Assembly (NCBI RefSeq): GCF_000055945.1
Contig: NC_008014.1
Coordinates: 1-64,000, forward strand
Origin: Lawsonia intracellularis PHE/MN1-00
Lineage (GTDB): Bacteria > Desulfobacterota > Desulfovibrionia > Desulfovibrionales > Desulfovibrionaceae
DNA length: 64,000 nt
Direction of reading: 5' to 3'
Within the stretch, counting starts at the first letter, position 1. The number at the start of each line of letters is the position of its first letter. A program made the translations under genes and the position numbers. The notes under the pieces are model-generated. The model saw only the letters and a list, made by a program, of their open reading frames with translations. It was not told the DNA's origin and did not search any database. Below are positions 36,171 to 45,256 of the stretch, one piece after another.

Positions 36171-37767
36171 ATGCAAGTTATTCAATCAATCTTTATTTTT
36201 ATTTTCCTTCTTTTTTCAACAATGCCCTTTTGCTTATCTCTTCTTGATCTTTCTCCAAAAACTGTAACTCTCAGAGAAAATAGAGTATTAACAGAAAACC
36301 CTTCACTTAAGGACACACCCTTTCAAAAATGGCCAAAGGTTCTTGATCCAAGGTTTCAAGACTGTCTTGCTTTTCGAAGTCATTATGTTGCTCTCTATCT
36401 TAAAATCTGGGAAGAATGGCTTTCAGCCCCTGTGGGAGAATATGCTACAGGCTATGAGAATGATGTATTCTATGTTACTTCTCTTAAAAACTATCTAGGT
36501 GTAACTCCAATTACTCCAGAGAAATATGCATATTTTAAACTTGCTCATGCAGGGCTTTATGCTTTTTTCAAAACAAAAAACATTCCTTATGTTTTTATAA
36601 CCATTCCAGATAAAACATCATTATATCCAGAACTTCTGCCTTTTTGGGCACATTGGTGTAAAGGAGAAAGTTGGTACGATCAGTTCACAAAAGCTATTAA
36701 GGAAATTGGTATTCCATGGATAGACTTATTTCCTATTTTTAAAGAAAAGAAAGCTACATATAAAGTATACAATAAAAATTATGATACTATGCATATGAAT
36801 GCATATGGCGTTGAAACATGTTATCAGGAAATAGGAAAAAGACTACAATTCCCTGAGCTCATGCCAACATCAAGAAATGAATTTTATACAGTTTCTTGGG
36901 ATAAAATTGTTATTTCTAAATTTATAAAAGAAAATGTACCAGTCTTTCAATTATTACATACAGATCGCTTTCAACCTATAGAAATTCCTGGATTAGTAAA
37001 TTTTGAAGCAAACTATTGGCACAAACCAAGACTTAATAATAATAAGCCCCTTTCACCTCTTACTGTATGGCTTGTTACAGATTCTTATTTTTTGCTATCA
37101 GGTCATCAAGAAAGAGAATATCCTGTATTTAGGGGAGATATACCTTTATTAGCCTATCATACAAAAAATCTTTTTACTACACATGTTCAATATTTTCTTT
37201 CACCTTTCTTTCAAGAACTCTTAAAAAAAGGTCCCTATCCTGATATTCTGATAGAAACTCTTGTTGAAAGGAATTGGACTACCATGGATAGGGCAAAGGA
37301 AGATCCATTTATACGAATAGCTGGAGACATTTACTTACACACACCAGGCTATTTACTTACCCCACCCCTTATAGACAATTATATATATATATAACGATAT
37401 AAGCATAGATAAGAAAAACAAAAATAAAATAACATTCACTACATTAAGAGATCCATACATAGAGTTGCCATCTATCATAACAGATGCTGATGGTCGTGCT
37501 ATGATTGCAGCACATGTGCATTCTTCAAAAAAGACATATATAGGTCTTTTTTATAAACCCAAAGAATCTAATACATTTAATCTTAAAGATGTTGTTTGGG
37601 CAGAAGTTCAACCAGGGGAGAATACTGTCCATCTTTTTTTTATTACAGAGCCCCATAAGGCAATGGATATAAGAGTCCACTTTGGATATGCTCAAAGTGA
37701 ATATACAATTCTTCCTATGCCTGAAGACATACAAAGGATCAAAAAAATGTCAGATGCAAATAGATAA
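36171..37767 (+). pseudogene. AlgJ/AlgX-like O-acetyltransferase, copy 2, frame lost at a (TA) tract
   Basis: The first frame (36171-37394) covers the anchor and the catalytic domain. It shows ENRVLTENPSL, VTIPDK-equivalent ITIPDKTSLYPELLPFW, YDTMHMNAYG and VTDSYFLLS, so all motifs are kept. It stops at LIDNYIYI directly after a TA tract (37380-37393). In another frame the protein continues YNDISIDKKNKN, then TLRDPYIELPSIITDADGRA to a normal end at 37767. Gain of one TA unit gives a full protein. The truncated form would lack only the C-terminal beta domain, so it may still be active. Expression state cannot be decided from one sequence. Confidence 0.82.
37380..37393. repeat. (TA)7 tract at the frame break of AlgJ-like copy 2
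   Basis: Fourteen bases of TA at the stop region. In-frame reading gives AAT TAT ATA TAT ATA TAA. One extra TA unit gives TAT AAC GAT and restores the rest of the gene. This is a candidate contingency site. Confidence 0.75.
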
Positions 37768-37869
37768 ATAGACTTTTTATGAAAAATAAAAAAACAATAC
37801 TTTTGATAACAAAATGTTATGTAACATTGTATTGCTTAAGCTATAAAAAGAATTGTATAGGGTTTCCTG

Positions 37870-37897
37870 TTGACAATATCTAATGTTAAACTATAAA
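37870..37897 (+). promoter_or_regulatory. Promoter for AlgJ-like gene 3 and the MBOAT gene
   Basis: A perfect TTGACA (37870-37875), a 16-nt spacer and TATAAA (37892-37897), ending 52 nt before the ATG at 37950. This is the best -35/-10 pair I found in the window. Confidence 0.55.
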
Positions 37898-37949
37898 ATC
37901 CTGTTGCTATATTATACACCTATAACTAAAATTTAGCCTATCCTTTTTC

Positions 37950-39563
37950 ATGAAAATTCTCCAATCGTGTTTCACTCTTTTATTCCTACTTTTTTTATCT
38001 ATTCCATTTACACTAACAATTTGTGATTGTGCTCCAGAACCTATTGATAATCAAGAAAATCGAGTATTAGCTTGGCCTCCTAAGTTGAAACAAAATTCAC
38101 TTCGAAATTGGCCTAAAAGACTTGACCCTTGGTTTAAAGATTATTTAGCCTTTCGAACACACTTTCTTTGTCTTTATCATTGGATATGGGGAAGATTCTT
38201 AGGCTCTAATCTACAAGACTATGCTATAACCTTTAATGGTGAATTATTTCCTACTTTAAATGGTGCAACAGTTTTACAAAATTATTTGGGTTTATATCCA
38301 TATACAAAAGAACAAATTACAAATTTTAAGTTGTTACATGCAGGAATATATGCTCGTTTTAAGTCAGAAGGTATTCCCTATATTGTTGTCCCTGTTCCTG
38401 ACAAAACTAATGTATATCCAGAATATTTACCCTTTTGGGCTTCTTGGGCTAAAGGGTTAAGTTATTATGATGAACTTATACAGGCTATTCAAGAAATACG
38501 TATACCATATATAGATATGCTATCTATTCTTGAATCAAGAAAGTCTGAACATCAACTCTACAATAAAAGATTTGATACTGCTCACTGGAATGGCTGGGCA
38601 CTTGAAATTGCATATCAAGCCATGGGGAATTTCCTTACAAATATTGACACAGGGTTTGAGCCAAGGCCATCAGGTGAAATTTATGAAATTTATTTTGGTA
38701 GACCATATCCTCGTCTATACACTCGAGAACGTGTACCATTAATGAACGTATACTCTCATAATCTCCATGTAGAACATTTACCTGAACTATCTAAAGAAAA
38801 TCCTTGCTGGGCAGATCCTCAACTTATTGTAAATGACAAAGCAAAGTTACCTTATACCTTATGGTTTGTTTCAGATTCATACTTTCTATTTGCATTTGAT
38901 AACTACCAACCTTGGATAGGTGGTATTTCTCCATTAGCACACCATACAAAAAAATTCTTAAGAATGCATTTCAATACATTTACCCAACCATTTATTGAAA
39001 AATCATTTGGAACATCATACTCTCCAGATATTGTTATTAGAACATTTGTAGAAAGACTTCCTAGAGATTTAATGCAAGATATTGATCCAGTATTAAAAAT
39101 TTATGGAGATATTCATTTAGGAACCTCTGGATATATTTTAACACCAAATAATCTTCATAAGGTAGTAGCTGAATCAAATTGTTGTATAACTAAAGAAATA
39201 GATCAAGAAGAACAAGGAATAATCATTATTGATTCTTCTTCAGACATACCTCTTTTTACCTTAGCCCCAGTTATAGCAGGTAAAGATGGACGTGTTATGT
39301 TTGCAACATATTTGAAATCTCCTATTAAAACTACAGCACGACTATATTATACACCAAAAAGTATAGGTACCTTAAATAAAGAGGACTTTGTATCTATAGA
39401 GCTCGAGGAAGGGGAAAATATTATCTATATGTCATTTGATACAGAGCCTGGACAAGAAATGGTTCTTTATTTTGAACCTGGATGTCATCCAGGAGCGTAT
39501 AAAGTTCTCCCTATGCCAAAAGGAATCCAACATGTTCAACATACATATTCTAGAGAGTCATAA
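37950..39563 (+). CDS. AlgJ/AlgX-like O-acetyltransferase (SGNH-type), copy 3
   Basis: A 537-aa relative of copies 1 and 2 with an N-terminal membrane anchor (FTLLFLLFLSIPFTLTICD). It shows ENRVLAWPPKL, DPWFKDYLAFRTH, VPVPDKTNVYPEYLPFW, the Asp/His motif FDTAHWNGWA and the Ser motif VSDSYFLFA. It lacks a TA tract at the site where copies 1 and 2 have one. Its stop overlaps the start of the MBOAT gene (TAATG), so these two are coupled and this copy is the likely main partner of the acyltransferase. Confidence 0.86.
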   Translation: MKILQSCFTLLFLLFLSIPFTLTICDCAPEPIDNQENRVLAWPPKLKQNSLRNWPKRLDPWFKDYLAFRTHFLCLYHWIWGRFLGSNLQDYAITFNGELFPTLNGATVLQNYLGLYPYTKEQITNFKLLHAGIYARFKSEGIPYIVVPVPDKTNVYPEYLPFWASWAKGLSYYDELIQAIQEIRIPYIDMLSILESRKSEHQLYNKRFDTAHWNGWALEIAYQAMGNFLTNIDTGFEPRPSGEIYEIYFGRPYPRLYTRERVPLMNVYSHNLHVEHLPELSKENPCWADPQLIVNDKAKLPYTLWFVSDSYFLFAFDNYQPWIGGISPLAHHTKKFLRMHFNTFTQPFIEKSFGTSYSPDIVIRTFVERLPRDLMQDIDPVLKIYGDIHLGTSGYILTPNNLHKVVAESNCCITKEIDQEEQGIIIIDSSSDIPLFTLAPVIAGKDGRVMFATYLKSPIKTTARLYYTPKSIGTLNKEDFVSIELEEGENIIYMSFDTEPGQEMVLYFEPGCHPGAYKVLPMPKGIQHVQHTYSRES

Positions 39564-41038
39564 TGGTTTTTAGTTCTGTTACGTTTGTTTTAGTTTTTTT
39601 ACCCCTTGTTCTTATTAGTTACTTATTATTATATCTTCATCTGCATACACCAAAACATACCATGCTTTGGTGTAATACGTTTTTATTAATAGCAAGTATT
39701 ATCTTTTATGCTTGGGGCGAGCCAAAATTTGTCATCTGGCTTATTGTATCAATGATATTTAACTTCCATATGGCACTTCTCATTGCACCTACAAATAGTA
39801 GATCCATGAGAATTTTTGGACTATCTACCGGGTTAATTCTTAACCTTTTGTTACTTGGTTACTTTAAATATTTAACCTTTTTTATGGAAAGTGGTTTTGC
39901 TCTACTAGAAATTTTCTTTGAACCATCAATTAATTCATCACAACTAAAAACTATTGCACTTCCTTTAGGAATCAGTTTTTATACATTCCAAGCAATGAGC
40001 TATCTTATTGATGTATATAGAAATGAAGTCCCTGTATCTCGCAATATCATTAATTTTGGATGTTACCTCACAATGTTTCCACAACTTGTAGCAGGACCTA
40101 TTGTACGATACATTTCTATACAAAAAGAACTTGAACATAGAGAACTTTCTCCACAACGCATATCAAGTGGTATTGGTCGATTTATTATAGGTCTTTCTAA
40201 AAAACTTCTTATTGCAGATACTCTTGGAAGAGTATCAGAACAAGCTTTTGCAATTCCTACAGATCATTTATCTCCACTTGCTGCATGGGCTGGAATTATT
40301 TGTTATACTCTACAGATTTATTATGATTTTAGCGGATACTCCGATATGGCTATAGGATTAGGACATATTTTTGGTTTTACTTTTCCTGAAAACTTTAATT
40401 ATCCATACATTTCAAAAAGTATTAAAGAATTCTGGCGTCGTTGGCATATAACTCTTTCTACATGGTTTAGAGATTATCTTTATATTCCTCTAGGAGGCAA
40501 TAGACATGGATTAGGTCGAACTGTCATTAATCTTCTTATTGTCTTCACATTATGTGGATTATGGCATGGATCTAATTGGGTCTTTATTGTTTGGGGGTTA
40601 TATCATGGTTGTTTCCTTGTTTTTGAACGTTTTTTCCCTAAATTCCCTAGTATATTCCCAACATTCTTACAACATGTATATGCAGTTCTTGTTGTTACAT
40701 TAGGATGGATTTTTTTCAAAGCAACTTCACTTACACATGCTAAAGAATATTTTTATGCTCTCATTTCAGGAAATCCTCCAGGAATTCAAGCAAACCATGT
40801 ATGGTTACAACTCTTTAGTACAGACGTATACCTTGCACTTATCATTGGTATATTAGGCTCTATACCCATCTTTCCATTTTTAAAAAATAAATGGGAACAC
40901 TTGCTTATAAAACAAAAAACGTCTATTGCTATTTCATTAGAAGGGTTACGTTTTTTTATGCTATTTCTATTATTTTTTCTATGTATCATGCCTCTTTTTG
41001 GCTCTACCTATAATCCATTTATTTACTTCAGATTTTAA
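39563..41038 (+). CDS. AlgI-like MBOAT O-acyltransferase
   Basis: A 491-aa membrane-bound O-acyltransferase with about ten hydrophobic segments. Family features are IIFYAWGEPKFVIW, LPLGISFYTFQAMSYLIDVY, FPQLVAGPIVRY, FWRRWHITLSTWFRDYLYIP and the active-site His in CGLWHGSNWVFIVWG. By analogy with alginate AlgI it would pass an acetyl group from the cytoplasm to periplasmic SGNH proteins, here the three AlgJ-like gene products. It is complete and closes the cassette; a hairpin follows at 41051-41104. Confidence 0.92.
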   Translation: MVFSSVTFVLVFLPLVLISYLLLYLHLHTPKHTMLWCNTFLLIASIIFYAWGEPKFVIWLIVSMIFNFHMALLIAPTNSRSMRIFGLSTGLILNLLLLGYFKYLTFFMESGFALLEIFFEPSINSSQLKTIALPLGISFYTFQAMSYLIDVYRNEVPVSRNIINFGCYLTMFPQLVAGPIVRYISIQKELEHRELSPQRISSGIGRFIIGLSKKLLIADTLGRVSEQAFAIPTDHLSPLAAWAGIICYTLQIYYDFSGYSDMAIGLGHIFGFTFPENFNYPYISKSIKEFWRRWHITLSTWFRDYLYIPLGGNRHGLGRTVINLLIVFTLCGLWHGSNWVFIVWGLYHGCFLVFERFFPKFPSIFPTFLQHVYAVLVVTLGWIFFKATSLTHAKEYFYALISGNPPGIQANHVWLQLFSTDVYLALIIGILGSIPIFPFLKNKWEHLLIKQKTSIAISLEGLRFFMLFLLFFLCIMPLFGSTYNPFIYFRF

Positions 41039-41050
41039 TATAGGTTGAAA

Positions 41051-41104
41051 CCTCTGATTGTTAATGACTGTCATTGGAAGGAGGACTACATTAACAATCA
41101 GAGG
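41051..41104 (+). terminator. Hairpin terminator after the acetylation cassette
   Basis: Perfect 16-bp arms (CCTCTGATTGTTAATG at 41051-41066 and its complement at 41089-41104) around a 22-nt loop, 13 nt past the MBOAT stop. No strong T-run follows. Confidence 0.65.
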
Positions 41105-41379
41105 CACATCCTTATTTATCTTTATTATTGAATAACTCTTATTCATAAAAAAAATAAATATGTTATGTTAATGATTAAGGGATACATTAAGATAACAAAT
41201 AAGATAACCATACTGGTAAGTTTAAACTTCTCAGTTAATCACATAATTACTATATGTTCTATATAGCAAGCTATGGTAGTCTTATTAATCAACACATTAT
41301 TTTTATTTATAAATGTGATTACACACCAGTTACTATTTATAAACACTATTTACTTTTTATTAGGTTAATATGTGCAACA

Positions 41380-41661
41380 ATGGATAGAGAATTAATAAAA
41401 AAAGTACTAGGGCTTATTATAAAGAACTTCAGAGAAGAACAAGGGCTAAGTCGGTATATAGTAGCAAAAGAAAGTGGTTTGGATTCTTCTTGGTTACGAA
41501 GATTAGAAGATGGAAAATCTGGAATTCGAACTGAAACACTCATTTTAATTGCACGTGGATTAAAACTTCCTGCAGCAACTATTATTACAAAAATCGAACA
41601 AGCACTTGAAAATCCAGATGCATGGCTAGCTAACTATAGAACAACTAGTGACAGTATATAG
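41380..41661 (+). CDS. XRE-type helix-turn-helix regulator
   Basis: A 93-aa single-domain protein with a Cro/CI-type HTH. The pattern FREEQGLSRYIVAKESGLDS followed by WLRRLEDGKSG and LILIARGLKLPA is the classical helix 2-3-4 layout, with 'S-x-x-RxE-G' at the DNA-reading helix. An ATG at 41380 fits the domain start; in-frame extension to 41254 has no coding look. It is convergent with the terminase genes, so it is either an island regulator or a prophage leftover. Its target is unknown. Confidence 0.8.
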   Translation: MDRELIKKVLGLIIKNFREEQGLSRYIVAKESGLDSSWLRRLEDGKSGIRTETLILIARGLKLPAATIITKIEQALENPDAWLANYRTTSDSI

Positions 41662-41701
41662 CTCTTCTTTTTCATGTTATCGTTACCTTAACCATGTAAC
41701 T

Positions 41702-41728
41702 AATCATACATACCATTTTTGTATGATT
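41702..41728. terminator. Bidirectional hairpin between XRE gene and terminase
   Basis: Arms AATCATACA (41702-41710) and TGTATGATT (41720-41728) pair around 9 nt containing TTTT. It lies in the gap between the convergent XRE and terminase genes. Confidence 0.4.
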
Positions 41729-41853
41729 TACTATTCAGCACTATATAGAGAAATGTTCTCCATTATCAGTTTATAATAAAAAACTATCACCACATTTTAT
41801 ATAGTACTTTTCTTATAAAGACAGGATAAACAGTATTCTATTTTACTATTCTG

Positions 41854-43714
41854 TTACCTCCAGGAGTCATACATAGTTTGTTCAGAGTAACTTGATGAAG
41901 AAACAGGTATAAATCCATCTTTGATAGATACAGAAGAACAAGCAATTTCCCATAACATTTCTAATGCATCAGGACCATCATCATGATCAGCTTTTGGGAA
42001 ATGGCGAAGTTGATGGATAAGTTCTTGTTGTGATGGGTGCAAAAGAATATGTTTTTGAACCATATGAGGTTGTAATGATTCAATACGTAACAATTTATCT
42101 GAATTATGTGTAATTGCTTTAACTGGTAAAGCTAATCCGCTTTTCTCTGCCCGTTGAACAAGAACATGTGCAAAAAACTCTTGAAACTGCACGGCTTCTA
42201 CTCCCCATAAAACAGGTTTGTATTGTCTATGTAAAGCAATAATATCTTCAATAATCCTATCTGGATGACGTTTCCTAATAGATGCTTCTATCACATGAAG
42301 TGTCATAGATTTTTGACAAAATCCTCCAACAAGTAAAGCAGATGGATCCCTTCCAGCACCATGTTTACCTAATGAAGGATCACAAACTCCAAAAAAAGTC
42401 CAACTATCCGAAGGGGTCGACCAATAGTAAATACACTGTGCAAATGGTGCATCATCACCACATAAAGGATCATTTTGGTATTCAGAATCAAATGCAGCAT
42501 GATCTTCTGCTCTACGCTTCATGAGTAAATACAATGGACGCATACTTGGCCAACTTACTTTGGAACCCTGAAGCATTTCTTCTTGATGTACCTCCCAAAA
42601 ACGCCAGGCTTCTTTTTCTCCTTGTTCAGAAAGAATAACTTCCCACTGATCCCATAAATCCATACGGTCAGGCCATTGAAGAATGGCTTTAAATACTTTT
42701 TTTTGCCATAAAGATTTCGTCAATGTGCGTGCAAGGACTGAATCATAATGAAGGATGGTACCTATATAAAGGACATCCATAGAATCATCTGCTGAGCCAA
42801 GATTTAAAACTGTTTTTTGAAGCCAAGCTTGCAATTTATCTCTCTGCTCAGGCTTTCTTACTTGCTCATCATTCTCAAGATCATCAAGAATAAAAATCAG
42901 GTCGATGTGCTCCATGCCTAAGTCCTCTCATACGCTTTCCTGCACTTAGGGCCTGAACTTTGACATTAGAACATGTAATAATTGTTCCTTCATTCCAAAC
43001 ACTGCCCTCTCCTGTACTTTCAGGAAAATCTTGTTGTAATCGAGGATTAGAAGTAAGTTCAACTTTTATAGCTTCTAGTAAAGAAACACTTTGTTCAATA
43101 GTATCTGCTATAAGTAAGATATAGTGTTTTTTATAGGTTATTATAGCCCATATAACAAAAAATAAAGATACCATTGTAGACTTTGCCTCACCACGAGGTG
43201 CTGCAATAGCTAACCATTGTCCTTTAGGGTTATTAAGAATACCTGGTAAGGTCTCATCAAGCCAACGATGAAGGACTGAATCATGATCCATGAATAGTTG
43301 TCTATGATGATTTGTAGTAGAACCACTATTAATTGAAATAGGGCATATATTATCCAATCTATGTGGAATATTATCTACTGAAACAACAGATAATTGTTTA
43401 TCTATTACCTGTACATTCTGTTTAATAATACCTAATGACTCTAAGCTACTATCTGAAGAAATGGTATTTTGGAATATCTTGTTTTGCTCTACTGATGATA
43501 TGGGTTGTCTATTTTGAGTAGGTTGTATTCTGTGTACATAATGAGGAAAGTAGGTTTTTCTAAAAAAAGAAAAATCATACTGAACACGTTCTATCCTTTT
43601 TTTTGTGGCATTAGTCGTTATTTCAAACTCATGACAGGTTGTTTCAATCTGTCGTGCAAGGGTATTTGCAAGTGAGCCTATAGCATTAGAAAATGCTTTT
43701 TCTGAAAGTTTCAC
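41854..43714 (-). pseudogene. Phage terminase large subunit (Mu gp28-like), one frameshift
   Basis: The ATPase-nuclease of DNA packaging. The first frame (43714 to 42884) has Walker A in LAIAAPRGEAKSTMVSLF and runs to MRGLRHGAHRPDFYS. The second (from about 42900 to 41854) begins at Walker B, FILDDLENDEQV. It ends with the nuclease domain, showing FFGVCDPSLGKHGAGRDPSA, VEAVQFQEFFAHVL and DDGPDALEMLWEI. The frames would read HRPDLI-type continuously if one T of the T5 run (A5 at 42892-42896 on +) were removed. The two frames overlap by 32 nt. It is probably an inactivated terminase; slippage at the run is possible but unproven. Confidence 0.85.
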
Positions 43715-44217
43715 TGACCATACTCTGTAATAAGAATATTCCCAAATGGTTCTAAGATTTCTAAAAGATATAAAGCATGTTGAGGATAACGATGCTGTGT
43801 GAATTGTACAAGTTTTCTCATGACATCAAGGGCAGTAGCAAGTCTATCTGTTTTTGGTAATGCATGACGGCTTGCTTCAACAGTTTTTGATAAACTAGAG
43901 CTCAATTTTGCTAACATGTGTACTTTAGTAGATGTAGAAATATCCATATCTTCTTGGATCTCTTCCAAGATTTTTTTATGCTGTAAAACATACTCAATAA
44001 ACATTTGACGTGTAATATTTTCCATACCGCTTCCTACAAGAAAAAAATGTTCTCGTAGGATATCCCAATCATCAGAAAGTTTTTTTGCCTCTCCCTTCCA
44101 ACGTGCTGCTGTGGACAGAGCTACATTAAATGAAGACGCAACTTCTGCAAGAGTTTTTCGGGATGTAATATACTCATTGCGTATGGCTTCCTTTGTTTCA
44201 GGAGCATATGCAGACAT
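43711..44217 (-). CDS. Phage terminase small subunit-like (Mu gp27/DUF1804-like)
   Basis: A 168-aa protein with an N-terminal helix-turn-helix (ETKEAIRNEYITSRKTLAEVA, then SSFNVALSTAARWKGEAKK) and a helical C-terminal half. This is the layout of Mu gp27-like packaging proteins. It would recognise phage DNA and hand it to the large subunit. Its stop overlaps the terminase start by 4 nt. It appears intact although its partner is frameshifted. Confidence 0.8.
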   Translation of the reverse strand: MSAYAPETKEAIRNEYITSRKTLAEVASSFNVALSTAARWKGEAKKLSDDWDILREHFFLVGSGMENITRQMFIEYVLQHKKILEEIQEDMDISTSTKVHMLAKLSSSLSKTVEASRHALPKTDRLATALDVMRKLVQFTQHRYPQHALYLLEILEPFGNILITEYGQ

Positions 44218-44234
44218 ATATATCCTTTTCCTTC

Positions 44235-44531
44235 TTAAGATTGATTATTATTAAGTGATGCTTTTTCAAGAATTTTATATAAAAGAGGTGGTACAGGAGC
44301 ATGAGATACCTGTCCCCATTTTTTATGTATTATGGATTCACAAATTTCTTCTATTCGTTCTTTAAATTCTTCCTTAGGAATATACTCCTTAGGAAGACGT
44401 TCTCGTATATCAATAAGACCTGTAAGAATTAAAGTAATACGGTTTTCAAGTCGTATAGCCCAGTAGGATAATAAAGCACAGATAACTCCAAGCAGTCCAA
44501 TAATATTATTATCAATAGTAAAAAGTGTCAC
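44235..44531 (-). CDS. Small membrane protein, Mu gp25-like (DUF2730-like)
   Basis: A 98-aa protein with one N-terminal membrane helix (IIGLLGVICALLSYWAI) followed by a helical region RLPKEYIPKEEFKERIEEI. Size, topology and position between the spanin and small terminase genes match the Mu gene 25 slot. Family assignment is by layout rather than clear motif identity. It overlaps the end of the Rz-like gene by 4 nt (44528-44531). Confidence 0.6.
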   Translation of the reverse strand: MTLFTIDNNIIGLLGVICALLSYWAIRLENRITLILTGLIDIRERLPKEYIPKEEFKERIEEICESIIHKKWGQVSHAPVPPLLYKILEKASLNNNQS

Positions 44532-45256
44532 TGTTGTGCCTCCAGAAGTTCTCCAATAGCATGTAGTTGTGTTTCAATTCTACGACAATATAGTCCATAA
44601 TCCTGTATGTGTGATAATAAATCTTTTGGTGTGACTATAGACTCATTAGTTTGTGAAGAAGATGCTGGTAAAGTATTATTAGACGATTGTTTTATAAACG
44701 ACTCTTTTTCTAATACATTGGACTGGTTATTCTGCTTGCTAGTATGTTGTTGTATAAGTGAAGACGAATATGCTAATTGGTTTTGCTGTATCCTGGCATT
44801 AGTGGTTCCGGCGGTTCCGGTATCTGAAGCAGAACCCCTGGTATGAGCGTTTTTACCTCTGGTGTTATTACTGGAACTGGTGAGCCCAAGGACCTGGTTG
44901 TAGGTAGACACCCACTCAGAAGGTAAACCAAGACAGTAAGAATCAGCCCTTTTAGATACCTCATTAATCTTTCCTTTAAACTCATTACGTTCTTTGGTGA
45001 GAGTTTTACGTACTTCTCCTAATTCTTTCATAAGAGAACGTATATGTTCTGTTTGCTGTTGAAGACGTATACGTGCTTGTTGTTCTGCTTCTGCAATAGC
45101 TTGATAACGAGCTTGATCATTTTTAGCATATTCAGATTCCAACTTAGCAACAATTGCTTTATATTTATTAGTTGTTATTGACTTTCCCCGTTCGTATCCA
45201 GAAATGAATAGACCTATTAGGCCAATAATCACAAAAAGATATTTACCGATAATCAC
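44528..45256 (-). CDS. Inner-membrane spanin (Rz-like)
   Basis: About 242 aa: one N-terminal membrane helix (IIGKYLFVIIGLIGLFISGY), then a long charged coiled coil (AKNDQARYQAIAEAEQQ, KELGEVRKTLTKERNEF). A Ser/Asn/Gln-rich middle follows, and a C-terminal segment DYGLYCRRIETQLHAIGELL like other Rz proteins. It would bridge the periplasm with an outer-membrane Rz1 to fuse membranes at lysis. I prefer the GTG at 45256 with AGGGG upstream, overlapping the endolysin end by 14 nt. An open frame continues to 45367 but would run through endolysin coding sequence. It carries Rz1 in another frame. Confidence 0.75.
   Translation of the reverse strand: MIIGKYLFVIIGLIGLFISGYERGKSITTNKYKAIVAKLESEYAKNDQARYQAIAEAEQQARIRLQQQTEHIRSLMKELGEVRKTLTKERNEFKGKINEVSKRADSYCLGLPSEWVSTYNQVLGLTSSSNNTRGKNAHTRGSASDTGTAGTTNARIQQNQLAYSSSLIQQHTSKQNNQSNVLEKESFIKQSSNNTLPASSSQTNESIVTPKDLLSHIQDYGLYCRRIETQLHAIGELLEAQQ
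44773..44985 (-). CDS. Outer-membrane spanin lipoprotein (Rz1-like), embedded in Rz
   Basis: A 70-aa protein encoded entirely inside the Rz-like gene in a shifted frame. It has a short basic start, a hydrophobic segment, and lipobox LVYLLSGC with the Cys to be lipidated at about residue 26. A Pro-rich mature part (PVPVITPEVK, PGVLLQIPEPPEPLMPG) follows. These are the classic features of Rz1. Nested Rz/Rz1 pairs are well known for lambda and Mu-type lysis cassettes. Rz1 would sit in the outer membrane and bind the Rz C-terminus. Confidence 0.82.
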   Translation of the reverse strand: MSLKERLMRYLKGLILTVLVYLLSGCLPTTRSLGSPVPVITPEVKTLIPGVLLQIPEPPEPLMPGYSKTN

